Shown in pieces: positions 18,575 through 27,113 of a DNA stretch of 64,000 bases (positions are counted from its first letter, which is position 1; each line of letters begins with the position of its first letter). A program made the translations under genes and the position numbers. Under the pieces are notes generated by a model. It was not told where the DNA came from and searched no databases. It saw only the letters and a program-made list of their open reading frames with translations. The DNA is taken from assembly GCF_026309355.1 (NCBI RefSeq), contig NZ_JAPJZK010000001.1:4298501-4362500 (forward strand). Direction: 5' to 3'. Source of the stretch: Spartinivicinus marinus (GTDB lineage: Bacteria; Pseudomonadota; Gammaproteobacteria; Pseudomonadales; Zooshikellaceae).

Positions 18575-19327
18575 ATGTTGCCAACTTGTTTTGAACAACA
18601 CTTTTCAGCAGTCGATGATGTTAATTCAGGGTTAACTAGCTTAGCGCTATTTAATGCTGAATGGTATTGGAAAGAGAGTGATGAGCCTGATCATATTTCA
18701 TTAGACTTGTTGTTTTATGACTCAAAATGGTTGATTAATGCTGTTAATCAGTTTTGTGAAAAAGAACTGATAACCAATCGTAGAGTAGCCGCTTCCTTAG
18801 TGCAAAAGCGATTGATGAGTTGTGTTGTATCACCGTTGGTTGCAGTGTATTTATTCAGTGGTGTAGTACCACAATTAAATGTAAAGCAGCTTTTTATTAA
18901 TCAGGCTCTTTCTGAAAATATACAATGGCGTGGGCAGCCATTTTGTACCACTAATGAGTCTTTAGTGAGCTGGTTAGATGATTTAATTAATCAGTTTTTT
19001 GAAGTTTTTCGTACTCTTTTGCGAGTTAATCCAAAAGCCTTTTGGGGAAATGCAGCATTGGCTATTGCTTCACCATGGAGCCGGCTGGCGAGCTTTGGTA
19101 AGGGAGGCGAAGCTGTTCAGCCTAATATTAAACATTTTTTATCGACGTTTTCACCTCCTATAAAAAATGCACTTGAGTGGTTGTTGGTTGAAAAAACAAC
19201 GGGTTATGTTTGTGTACCAAGACGAAATAGTTGCTGTTTAAAATACAGCTTACCTAATAGGACATTATGTGGCACGTGTAACCGCCGTAGTAAAGAAGAG
19301 CAAATTACCTTAATTCAAAGCCAGTAA
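18575..19327 (+). CDS. fhuF: FhuF-type siderophore-iron reductase
   Basis: FhuF-family proteins reduce the ferric iron of hydroxamate siderophores in the cytosol and so release it. The 250-residue protein ends with the family's unusual [2Fe-2S] cysteine arrangement, C-C-x10-C-x2-C (NSCCLKYSLP, then LCGTC). The middle contains WGNAALAIASPW, common in the family. It follows iucD by four bases and precedes iutA, so it belongs to the aerobactin operon. E. coli aerobactin loci do not carry a reductase at this position, so this locus is more complete. No ribosome-binding site is obvious before the ATG; coupling to iucD is likely. Confidence 0.88.
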   Translation: MLPTCFEQHFSAVDDVNSGLTSLALFNAEWYWKESDEPDHISLDLLFYDSKWLINAVNQFCEKELITNRRVAASLVQKRLMSCVVSPLVAVYLFSGVVPQLNVKQLFINQALSENIQWRGQPFCTTNESLVSWLDDLINQFFEVFRTLLRVNPKAFWGNAALAIASPWSRLASFGKGGEAVQPNIKHFLSTFSPPIKNALEWLLVEKTTGYVCVPRRNSCCLKYSLPNRTLCGTCNRRSKEEQITLIQSQ

Positions 19328-19420
19328 TGAATACCCGTAACAATGGGGATAGTTTAATTAAATAATCATAATACCCCCACAACAAAGGGTGTAGTTAGTT
19401 ACATAAGTGAGTTATATATT

Positions 19421-21667
19421 ATGCAGTCACGCCATTATTTTTACCATTCGCTGGTGATTACCACCTTACTTTCTCCGGCCTTGGTAACTGCTGAACAGAA
19501 AAATATTGAAAAACTGGACTCAGTGGTTGTCGTTGCAAGTCGAGCACCAAAGCAGGTTAGTGATATTGCTGGTACTGTTTGGCTAGTGGATAAAGAAACC
19601 GTTGAAGAGCAGTCTCATGGAGGGAAAAACTTAAGTGATATTCTTTCCACTGTAGTACCTTCCCTGGATGTGGGTAGTCAGGGAAGAACCAATTATGGCC
19701 AAAACTTACGTGGCCGTGCAATGTTGGTAATGATTGATGGTGTGTCGTTAAATTCTGCGCGATCAATTAGCCGACAGTTGGACTCTATTGATCCATTTAA
19801 TATTGAACGTATTGAAGTATTATCCGGTGCAACGGCTATTTATGGCGCAGGTGCTTCGGGTGGTGTCATCAACATTATTACCAAACGTGCGGAAGCCGGT
19901 GAATTAACAGCAGAAACTTATGTTGGAGGTAGCTCTGGGTTTAATAACAGAAATGATGGGGATTATAAAATTGCTCAGTCAATCAGTGCTGGAACAGATA
20001 AATTAAAAGCTAGGGGCTCCCTTGTTTATAGCGAAACAAATGCTTTTTATGATGCTAATGGTGAGTTAATTAATCCAGATAGCACCCAGGGCTCATTACA
20101 GTTTAATGAAACAATTGATTTAATGGGTTCGCTTGAGTATAAACTAGACGATCAACAAACTGTTACTTTGTTGGCTCAACACTATAATAGTGAACAAAAT
20201 AGCCCTTATGGCACTTATTTTGGTGAAAATCTGGCTGGTTCTAAAGAAAGTAACCATGACTTAATTGAAACACGCAAAGGATTTTCTTCTGATCGAAATC
20301 TTGGTACAGAGCGTTATTTATTTAATGCAACTTATCACCATGAAGAAGTATTTGGTCATGAGTTAATAGTGCAGGCATCTTATCGTAAAGAGTCATTTTC
20401 ATACAATCCGTTTATTCGGCCCAGTGGATCTAAGGAGCCGTCTAATAAAGGTTATTTCTCAGCATCTAAGCAGGATACTGATGTTTTTAGTTTGCGAACA
20501 GCACTCGTAAAATCATTTGATAAACTAACCCTGAGTTATGGGGTGGATGGCTATATTGATCAATTTGAGAATGACCAAATAATTTTTGATCAAAATATTT
20601 CCAATGCCAGTGGTGGGTTGGTTAATAAAAAAGCCTATAAAATAGGTCGCTATCCTGATACAGAGGTTTCATCTATTGCTGGCTTTTTTCAGGTAAGTTA
20701 TCAGTTAACTGATCGGTTATTGATTGAAGGAGGATACCGTTATCAATATATGAGGAATGAAGTAGATGACTTTATTGATGCAGGTATTCAAAAAGATATT
20801 GCGTTTGGTAAATATACATCGGCAGACCCTGTACCTGGTGGGCAAACCCACTATAAGTTCGGCTTATTCAATCTAGGAGCCGTTTTTGATTTAACGGCTA
20901 ATCAGCAAGTCTGGGCAAACTTTTCCCAAGGCTTTGAACTGCCAGATACAGCAAAAAGATATGGTGATGGTCAATATGTTGATGCTAATGGTGATGGTCA
21001 TGCAGAGTTAGTAAAAGGCTCAGATATTCGTACTGATCGGCTTGATGGCATAAAAACTGACAGCTACGAGCTAGGCTGGCGCTATACGGGAACTGATTTA
21101 AGTGTTCAAACAGCTCTTTATTATTCTGAGTCGGATAAAGTAGCTACATATAAGAACCTATTATTGGAGTTACGTGATCATGAAAAGCGAGTTTATGGCT
21201 TCGAATTTGAAACAAGTTATTGGGCAACAGATAAGTTCCAGCTTGGCCTAACAGGGCATTATGTAAAAACCCAAGAAAAGGATAAAAATGGCCATTGGCA
21301 ACGTTCATTAGTTGATAGTAGTAGTGCATCAAAAGCGGGAGCATGGGTTGGCTGGTATGAGGATAAATACTCATTAAAACTACAAAGCCAAACTTTGTTT
21401 AGCCTGCGAGATGATGCTAAACGACTGAAAGGGAAAAGTGAAAATGGTGAGTTGTCTGGTTATACCACTGTGGATTTCTTAGGCAATTATAAGCTACCCG
21501 TCGGAGATGTTGGTTTCGGTGTGCAAAATGTATTTAATCGTGAATACACGACTATTTGGTCACAGCGAGCGCAGAAGCTTTATTCTCCCTATTATGGACC
21601 TGAAGAGGCTTATGACTTTAAAGGACGTGGGCGTACTTTCTTCGTTAATTATCAAGTGAAGTATTAA
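19421..21667 (+). CDS. iutA: Ferric aerobactin TonB-dependent outer membrane receptor
   Basis: IutA binds ferric aerobactin at the cell surface and imports it with TonB energy. The 748-residue protein has a signal peptide (about 1-24), a TonB-box-like region (DSVVVVASRAPK), and a plug domain closely following IutA: GGKNLSDIL, SQGRTNYGQNLRGRAMLVMI and SRQLDSIDPFNIERIEVLSG. A 22-strand barrel follows, with the C-terminal QNVFNREYTTIWSQRAQ and a final aromatic-rich strand ending FFVNYQVKY. It lies about 90 bp after the fhuF-like gene and is followed by a strong hairpin terminator, closing the locus. Confidence 0.94.
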   Translation: MQSRHYFYHSLVITTLLSPALVTAEQKNIEKLDSVVVVASRAPKQVSDIAGTVWLVDKETVEEQSHGGKNLSDILSTVVPSLDVGSQGRTNYGQNLRGRAMLVMIDGVSLNSARSISRQLDSIDPFNIERIEVLSGATAIYGAGASGGVINIITKRAEAGELTAETYVGGSSGFNNRNDGDYKIAQSISAGTDKLKARGSLVYSETNAFYDANGELINPDSTQGSLQFNETIDLMGSLEYKLDDQQTVTLLAQHYNSEQNSPYGTYFGENLAGSKESNHDLIETRKGFSSDRNLGTERYLFNATYHHEEVFGHELIVQASYRKESFSYNPFIRPSGSKEPSNKGYFSASKQDTDVFSLRTALVKSFDKLTLSYGVDGYIDQFENDQIIFDQNISNASGGLVNKKAYKIGRYPDTEVSSIAGFFQVSYQLTDRLLIEGGYRYQYMRNEVDDFIDAGIQKDIAFGKYTSADPVPGGQTHYKFGLFNLGAVFDLTANQQVWANFSQGFELPDTAKRYGDGQYVDANGDGHAELVKGSDIRTDRLDGIKTDSYELGWRYTGTDLSVQTALYYSESDKVATYKNLLLELRDHEKRVYGFEFETSYWATDKFQLGLTGHYVKTQEKDKNGHWQRSLVDSSSASKAGAWVGWYEDKYSLKLQSQTLFSLRDDAKRLKGKSENGELSGYTTVDFLGNYKLPVGDVGFGVQNVFNREYTTIWSQRAQKLYSPYYGPEEAYDFKGRGRTFFVNYQVKY

Positions 21668-21672
21668 ATCTC

Positions 21673-21715
21673 TACCAACAAAGGGAAATAATGGCGTTGT
21701 TTCCCTTTGTTGGTA
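21673..21715 (+). terminator. Hairpin terminator after iutA
   Basis: A perfect 16-bp inverted repeat (TACCAACAAAGGGAAA and its complement) with an 11-base loop begins five bases after the iutA stop. No long T-run follows, but the stem is strong and placed to end the siderophore operon transcript. Confidence 0.8.
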
Positions 21716-21912
21716 TAAGTTAACTGTCCACTTGCGTTTGTGACCCCTTCCTGCATTTTTAGAACGCTTTCTTTTGAATTAATCACTATTTTAGTCGTTT
21801 AATGACCTGTTGATGTTAGGTTTGTACATTGGCGTTTAATTATGGTTTTATAGCCTCTATGGTTAGGTGATGTATACTTCTGCGAATGGTCATACAACCC
21901 TGGTGATAAGCT

Positions 21913-22809
21913 ATGTTATTCATTTCTTTGTGTATAGGTGTTGCTATTTTCTTTATGGCTGATAGCCGTAAATTCATACAGCATGATAACTGGTTTAATA
22001 AACTGATTGAGCTAGTGGCAAGCAAGCTAGGTGGTAAGTTAGGAGCTGAGTGGATTTGGGTTATCACGTTGCTGATTCCTACTGCAGTTGTCGCCTGGTT
22101 AGTCAGTGAGGCTGATGAGGCTTGGCTAGGTTTCCCCATGTTGTTGATAAGTGTGGTTCTTTTAGTCTATTCCTTGGGAAGGGAAGGGTATTTAAATAGC
22201 CTAGACCTCTATGTAGCTTCATTGAAAGTAGCTAATGCTGAAACGGTATTTATTCGTGCGCAAGAATTGTTTCCAACACTCAGTAAAGATTTACGTGATG
22301 AATGGTCTCATCAGTATCAACAAATCAGACAACTAGTGTTTTACCAGGTGTTGGAACAGCTGTTTACAGTTGTGTTCTGGTTTATTGTGTTAGGGCCTGT
22401 GGCAGCTCTTATTTACCGTATGAATGAGCTGTATCTGGCTAATCAGCAGCAAAATGATGCAAACAAACTGGCTTCTGCCCATGTCGCTTGGGACTTCAAA
22501 TATATTATTGAATGGTTGCCTGCTAGAGTGCTTGCCTGGTCATTTACTTTGGCAGGCAACTTCACCAAAGCTTATCATGAATGTCAGCAAAGCTGGCGGC
22601 GGTGGGCTGAGCCTCCAGGGGAGTTAGTGGTTCGTACGGGATTACAGGCGCTAACTATTCCATTGGATATGGAAGAGTTTAAGCAAACAACAGATACGGC
22701 AGAGCAGCAACAAATGGCTGCTGATGAGCTGATGGCTGTGCGTGGGCTGTTGAATCGAACAGTAGTTATCTGGGGAGCAATAATTGCACTAGTTACTTTG
22801 TTAACATAA
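21913..22809 (+). CDS. ampE: AmpE-like inner membrane protein
   Basis: A 298-residue membrane protein with the AmpE pattern: an N-terminal helix, a second pair of helices around residues 60-95, FTVVFWFIVLGPVAALIYR near residues 155-175, the conserved EWLPARVLAWSFTLAGNF, and a C-terminal helix. AmpE is usually encoded with the amidase AmpD and is linked to beta-lactamase induction and quorum functions; its biochemical role is not settled. Here ampD is not next to it, nor anywhere in the window. The gene upstream is iutA, so the usual ampDE pair looks broken by the siderophore locus. The IS630 insertion lies about 55 bp downstream. Confidence 0.75.
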   Translation: MLFISLCIGVAIFFMADSRKFIQHDNWFNKLIELVASKLGGKLGAEWIWVITLLIPTAVVAWLVSEADEAWLGFPMLLISVVLLVYSLGREGYLNSLDLYVASLKVANAETVFIRAQELFPTLSKDLRDEWSHQYQQIRQLVFYQVLEQLFTVVFWFIVLGPVAALIYRMNELYLANQQQNDANKLASAHVAWDFKYIIEWLPARVLAWSFTLAGNFTKAYHECQQSWRRWAEPPGELVVRTGLQALTIPLDMEEFKQTTDTAEQQQMAADELMAVRGLLNRTVVIWGAIIALVTLLT

Positions 22810-22865
22810 TTCATAATTAGTGGCGCATACATAAGGCTGCTGTTTTATTTTGCTCTATAGCACTA

Positions 22866-24006
22866 GTGGGCCGTGCGGAAAATAAGGTAACATTTATTGT
22901 TTTAATATAAAATAGTAGTATGAATACTACAAATGAATTTCGTTTAGCAAATAGCGATAAAGCAGAACTGAGCGCGTGGCTTCGACTAACAACTTTGCCA
23001 CAAGGGTTAGCAATGAGGGCAAGACTGCTTTTATTGCTTGATGAGGGGCATAGTCCTACCTACATAGCCCTGTATCTGCAAACTTCCCGCAAAAGCATTT
23101 ACAAGTGGAAAAACCGCTTTATTGAAGAAGGGGTAGATGGTTTGTTTGACCGTCCACGTCCTGGTAGACCTAGCCTAATAGATGAAGCAACCATACAAAA
23201 AGTTCTAACGTTGACAACTGAGCGTATTCCTCATGAGTCCACACACTGGAGTGTTCAGTTAATGTCAAAATATGCCGAAATTAGCACTTGGCAAGTGAGG
23301 CAAATATGGAAAGCTTTTGACCTGAAACCTCATCGGATTAAAACATTTAAGATTAGTAACGACCCTGACTTTGCAGAAAAAGTGGTGGATATAGTGGGGC
23401 TTTATATGAATCCTCCTACCAATGCAGTCGTTCTATCTGTTGATGAGAAATCACAAATACAAGCACTGGACAGAACCCAGCCGGGACTACCATTGAGTCC
23501 AGGAAAAATCGGCAGTCGAACCCATGATTATAAAAGGAATGGAACAGTTTGTTTATATACTGCATTCAATGTACTGACTGGCGAGGTGACAGGCAAAGTG
23601 ACAGATAATCAACGTTCAAAAGAGTTTTTAAGCTTTTTGAAGCAGATTGAAAAGAAGACGCCAGAAGGGTATGAGTTGCATGTCATTCTTGATAATTTAA
23701 GTGCTCATAAGACACCTGATGTCATGAAATGGGTAAATAAAAAGCCGCATTTACACTTTCACTTCACTCCAACAAGTTCATCATGGTTGAATGCTGTGGA
23801 AGGGTGGTTCGCCCAGCTTGAGCGTAGAAGCTTATATAGAGGTGTATTTACAAGTGTTAAGGAACTTAAGGATGAAATCTACCGATTCATTAGCGTACAT
23901 AATCGAGAACTAGCTAAACCATTTAAATGGGTAAAAAGTGCAAAAAGTATTATTGCCTCTGTGGAACGAGCAAAGAAACTGTTACCTAATTAGCCGCACG
24001 GCCCAC
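22866..24006 (+). mobile_element. IS630-family insertion sequence, apparently intact
   Basis: A 1141-bp element with one transposase gene and perfect 13-bp terminal inverted repeats (GTGGGCCGTGCGG at 22866-22878, complement at 23994-24006). Each end abuts a TA dinucleotide (22864-22865 and 24007-24008), the target duplication typical of IS630/Tc1 elements. Both junctions read CTAG, the favoured IS630 target. Because the flanks also match, the apparent repeat extends to 17 bp. The element lies in the convergent gap between ampE and a histidine kinase gene; its right end touches the kinase stop codon. The perfect ends and open transposase frame suggest recent, possibly active insertion. Confidence 0.93.
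22920..23993 (+). CDS. IS630 family transposase
   Basis: A 357-residue transposase with an N-terminal helix-turn-helix region (about 1-120, including TSRKSIYKWKNRF and a Pro/Arg-rich linker RPRPGRPS) and a DDE catalytic domain. The catalytic acidic residues lie in SVDEKSQIQALDRTQ, HVILDNLSAHKT and NAVEGWFAQLERR, all typical of IS630. The frame is uninterrupted and nearly fills the element. It needs no partner protein and inserts by cut-and-paste at TA. Confidence 0.95.
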   Translation: MNTTNEFRLANSDKAELSAWLRLTTLPQGLAMRARLLLLLDEGHSPTYIALYLQTSRKSIYKWKNRFIEEGVDGLFDRPRPGRPSLIDEATIQKVLTLTTERIPHESTHWSVQLMSKYAEISTWQVRQIWKAFDLKPHRIKTFKISNDPDFAEKVVDIVGLYMNPPTNAVVLSVDEKSQIQALDRTQPGLPLSPGKIGSRTHDYKRNGTVCLYTAFNVLTGEVTGKVTDNQRSKEFLSFLKQIEKKTPEGYELHVILDNLSAHKTPDVMKWVNKKPHLHFHFTPTSSSWLNAVEGWFAQLERRSLYRGVFTSVKELKDEIYRFISVHNRELAKPFKWVKSAKSIIASVERAKKLLPN

Positions 24007-26051
24007 TAGTCTCTTAAGGCTGTTTCTATCGTTTTTGCTTGTTTCGGTATAGGGGGAGTGAGTTCAACTTTTAGTGGTAAGCTGATGATAAACTCTGTGC
24101 CTATTCCTGCAGCTGATTTCACATGTAATTGCCCTTTGTGGTTATTAGTGATAATAAAATACGACACTGATAATCCTAAGCCGGTGCCAATGCCTACTTC
24201 TTTCGTCGTAAAAAATGGCTCGAATATACGCTTACGCGTAGTGTTGTCCATGCCGATACCATTATCTTCAACTTTAATAATGGCTTGGGTAGTCGTTTGT
24301 TTACTAGTAATGATGATTTTGCCATTCCACTTTGGTTCTTCTCGTTGATTAATAGCCTGGGCGGCATTTTTGATGAGGTTAAGTAGTACTTGCTCAAGCT
24401 CGTTGGCGATACAAGGTACACTGGTAAGGGTATCGTCCAAGTTAGTGATGATATGAATTCGCTCTAGTTCAAGACCATGCTTAATATCTAAATCGCTGTG
24501 AGCAATTTCAATGGTGCGATTTATTAGCTCACTTAGATCGGTTGGGGATAAGGTTCTTGAGCTTCGACGGCTGAATTGCAGCATATTTTGCACAATTTTG
24601 GAGGCACGGGTACCCGCATCTTTAATATTACTCAAAAAGCGAGTAATGCCTCGTTGCTCCATATAAATGTATAGTTGGTGGATATCTAGCTGTAGTTTTT
24701 CTGCTTCTTCTTTGTTTTTCGCTAAGGTAGGAGAAATACGGCGTAAAATATTTTGTACTCCCTGCACAATGCCACCTAGCGGGTTATTAATTTCATGGGC
24801 CATGCCTGCCGCCAGTCCACCCACGGACAACATTTTTTCAGTTTGCACCATAGTGTCTTCTAGTTGAATACGCTGGGTTATATTGTCTAGTCGGATGACA
24901 GCTCCTTGGTGCTCTTCTCCACAAAGTGGGTAGATAACTAGGTCAAAATAGTTTTCTTCATTGTGGTGAGTAAGGGGAACGCGCTCGACAGTTTCCACTG
25001 TTTGGTGGCTCAGTGCTTTATCTATTTCAGGCTCGTGCTCAGCCAGAATAGTCGAAAGCTCTTGAATAGGGCGCTGTAATGCTTGGTTGCCTTTAATATT
25101 AAATAAAGCAGCTGCTTCTTCATTCCACTGTTGAATTTGTTTATTGGTGTTAATGGCAATTAATGCAGAAGGCATTGAGTTAATAATATTGTTGAGGTAT
25201 TTCTGTAAAGCGGTCAGCTTTTGCTCAATATGGGTACGAACCTGAACCTCTAGCTCCAGCTTTTTGTTGGTACGTTGGGTTTCCAAAGCCATTGATTGAG
25301 CTTTCATACTGGCCTGCTCAGCCTCATCACGTGCTTTTCTTAGCAGCTGATCTCTAGCTTCAATGCGATTCAGCATCGTATTGAAGGCGGTAGCTAAAAT
25401 ACCTAGCTCATCATTATGAAACTTAGTTGCACGTACTGAGTAATTTTCTTCAATAGAGACCGTATGGGCCAGTTTAATTAAGTGTAATACTGGTTTAGTA
25501 ATGACCTGCCGGATAACACCGGTCACAAATAGCATAATCAATACAGCAAAAATCATGATGATTAATATTGCTACTTTCATTGCCAAAAATAACATTTCAG
25601 GTAATGAATGATTGGCTTTTATTTCAAGAGTCAGTTGTTGACCGTCGTCTAATTGGATTTTTTCAACATAAGAAGACGGCTCTAAGGTTAGAGAAGTAAT
25701 ACTGGTTTGTGACTGGTGTTGTTCATCAGGAAAAGATAGCAGTAACTTATCTTGTTGGTCATAAAAACTAATGGATTCAATATAATCAAACTGACTTAAA
25801 TGTTGTAACAAATGACGCGCTAATTCAGGCTCACGCTGAATTTGGGAAATTAATAACGGATTAGTTAACAGCTTACTGGTAGTTGTAACATTGTGAGGAA
25901 CAATATAGTCCTTGGATATTAAGTAAGTTGTTAACACCAGCGTAATGCTGGCAACAAACGCAATAGAAATGATAACACTTAGCAGCAGGAGTAATAATTT
26001 GCGGCTAATGGGCAGGCTGGACAGATATCCTGAGATTGATGATTGAGTCAT
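24006..26051 (-). CDS. Sensor histidine kinase with HAMP and PAS domains
   Basis: A 681-residue membrane kinase. Two transmembrane helices (about 17-40 and 160-185) flank a periplasmic sensor region. Then come a HAMP linker (to about 235), a coiled coil, a PAS domain (about 285-395), the HisKA box GMAHEINNPLGG with phospho-acceptor His419, and an ATPase domain with N-box NLIKNAAQA and G-boxes DNGIGM and GTGLGLS. It has no receiver domain. It lies upstream of panE's neighbour, the response regulator gene, an order I recall for P. aeruginosa PA4398-PA4397-PA4396, where the kinase affects swarming and biofilm. The IS630 element ends at its TAG stop, but the stop was already there before insertion, so the protein is not truncated. 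Confidence 0.88.
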   Translation of the reverse strand: MTQSSISGYLSSLPISRKLLLLLLSVIISIAFVASITLVLTTYLISKDYIVPHNVTTTSKLLTNPLLISQIQREPELARHLLQHLSQFDYIESISFYDQQDKLLLSFPDEQHQSQTSITSLTLEPSSYVEKIQLDDGQQLTLEIKANHSLPEMLFLAMKVAILIIMIFAVLIMLFVTGVIRQVITKPVLHLIKLAHTVSIEENYSVRATKFHNDELGILATAFNTMLNRIEARDQLLRKARDEAEQASMKAQSMALETQRTNKKLELEVQVRTHIEQKLTALQKYLNNIINSMPSALIAINTNKQIQQWNEEAAALFNIKGNQALQRPIQELSTILAEHEPEIDKALSHQTVETVERVPLTHHNEENYFDLVIYPLCGEEHQGAVIRLDNITQRIQLEDTMVQTEKMLSVGGLAAGMAHEINNPLGGIVQGVQNILRRISPTLAKNKEEAEKLQLDIHQLYIYMEQRGITRFLSNIKDAGTRASKIVQNMLQFSRRSSRTLSPTDLSELINRTIEIAHSDLDIKHGLELERIHIITNLDDTLTSVPCIANELEQVLLNLIKNAAQAINQREEPKWNGKIIITSKQTTTQAIIKVEDNGIGMDNTTRKRIFEPFFTTKEVGIGTGLGLSVSYFIITNNHKGQLHVKSAAGIGTEFIISLPLKVELTPPIPKQAKTIETALRD

Positions 26052-26092
26052 ATATAGGTTTAATACTATAGCCTTTACGGCAGGTTACATTA

Positions 26093-27013
26093 TTAACTGT
26101 AGCCTTTTTCCTTTAAGGTGCGAACTAACCATTGATGATGGGGTAGGTCAATTCCCATTATCTGGGCTTTATCAATAATATAGCCATTGATGTAGCTTAA
26201 CTCTGTGGCTTTTCCAGCCTTCACATCTTGAAGAGTTGATGAATAGTTATCTGCAGTTTGTAAGATGACCCTTTTCACTAGTGTTGCTAATTGATCAGAT
26301 AAGGGGATTTGCAGCTTCTTTAGTATAGCCTCTGTTTCTAAGCAAAGGGCAATGACCCGTTGCCTTACCCCCTGGTTTTGCCATAACTCACCATTTTTAC
26401 ATTGATAAAGTGCTGTAAGGCCATTAATGGCGCTGTTAATGGCTACTTTTTCCCAAAGGGTAGCGAGTGGCGTTGTGGTCCAGTGAATATCCAGGGGTAA
26501 CTGCGCAAACTGCTGAAACTGGCTGCTAGGTTTAGCATTGTTAAGCTGAGGGCTAAGCTCCCCGAGAATAATTTGACCAAGGCCAGCGTGCACTACTTGA
26601 AATGGCTTCGTTAAGAAGCAGCCATGGGTCACTGAGCCTACGGCAATTTGTTGGTCGGGTAGTGTGTTTGCAATAGCTTGCTGAGAGCCTAAGCCATTTT
26701 GTAACAAAATAATTTGAGCATCAGCTGTGAGTAAATGAGCGATTGACTGAACTGCTGGAAGCGCGTCGTAGGCTTTGGTCGTAACAATTAGCTTGGTAAT
26801 TGTATGGTGTCGGGTACAGTGATCAACGATTGGTACATTACAAGAAAAGTGTAAGTCAGTTTGCTGGTAATGAATGGTTTGGGAAAGAGTATGTGCTCGT
26901 TTAATTATCAAGTTGACTGGTAGCTGTTGCTTAACGAGTTGACTAGCCAGTAAGCAGCCGATAGCGCCGGCACCAAGAATATACCAAGGCTGGTTATTAG
27001 GAGATTGAGTCAT
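26093..27013 (-). CDS. panE: 2-Dehydropantoate 2-reductase
   Basis: PanE reduces ketopantoate to pantoate with NADPH, a step of pantothenate and CoA synthesis. The 306-residue length is typical. The Rossmann motif GAGAIGCLLA lies near residue 14, LLQNGLG near residue 100, and the C-terminal helical domain has the catalytic Lys in LWEKVAINSAINGLTAL and the DVKAGKATELSYINGYI segment. It lies between the histidine kinase and the response regulator on the same strand, as in Pseudomonas. The link with the two signalling genes is positional only. Confidence 0.88.
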   Translation of the reverse strand: MTQSPNNQPWYILGAGAIGCLLASQLVKQQLPVNLIIKRAHTLSQTIHYQQTDLHFSCNVPIVDHCTRHHTITKLIVTTKAYDALPAVQSIAHLLTADAQIILLQNGLGSQQAIANTLPDQQIAVGSVTHGCFLTKPFQVVHAGLGQIILGELSPQLNNAKPSSQFQQFAQLPLDIHWTTTPLATLWEKVAINSAINGLTALYQCKNGELWQNQGVRQRVIALCLETEAILKKLQIPLSDQLATLVKRVILQTADNYSSTLQDVKAGKATELSYINGYIIDKAQIMGIDLPHHQWLVRTLKEKGYS

Positions 27014-27113
27014 GCTATGAAAAAGCTATCTAAATAACAACAATAGCAAGAATAATAACAGCAGCAAAAAATGGTACCAGCATTCTTATTAGTAATACTG
27101 AGTCATTTTATTT

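Noticed and set aside
24006-24008. Possible truncation of the histidine kinase by IS630
   Set aside because: Removing the element and one TA restores the same TAG stop, so the reading frame ended here before insertion.
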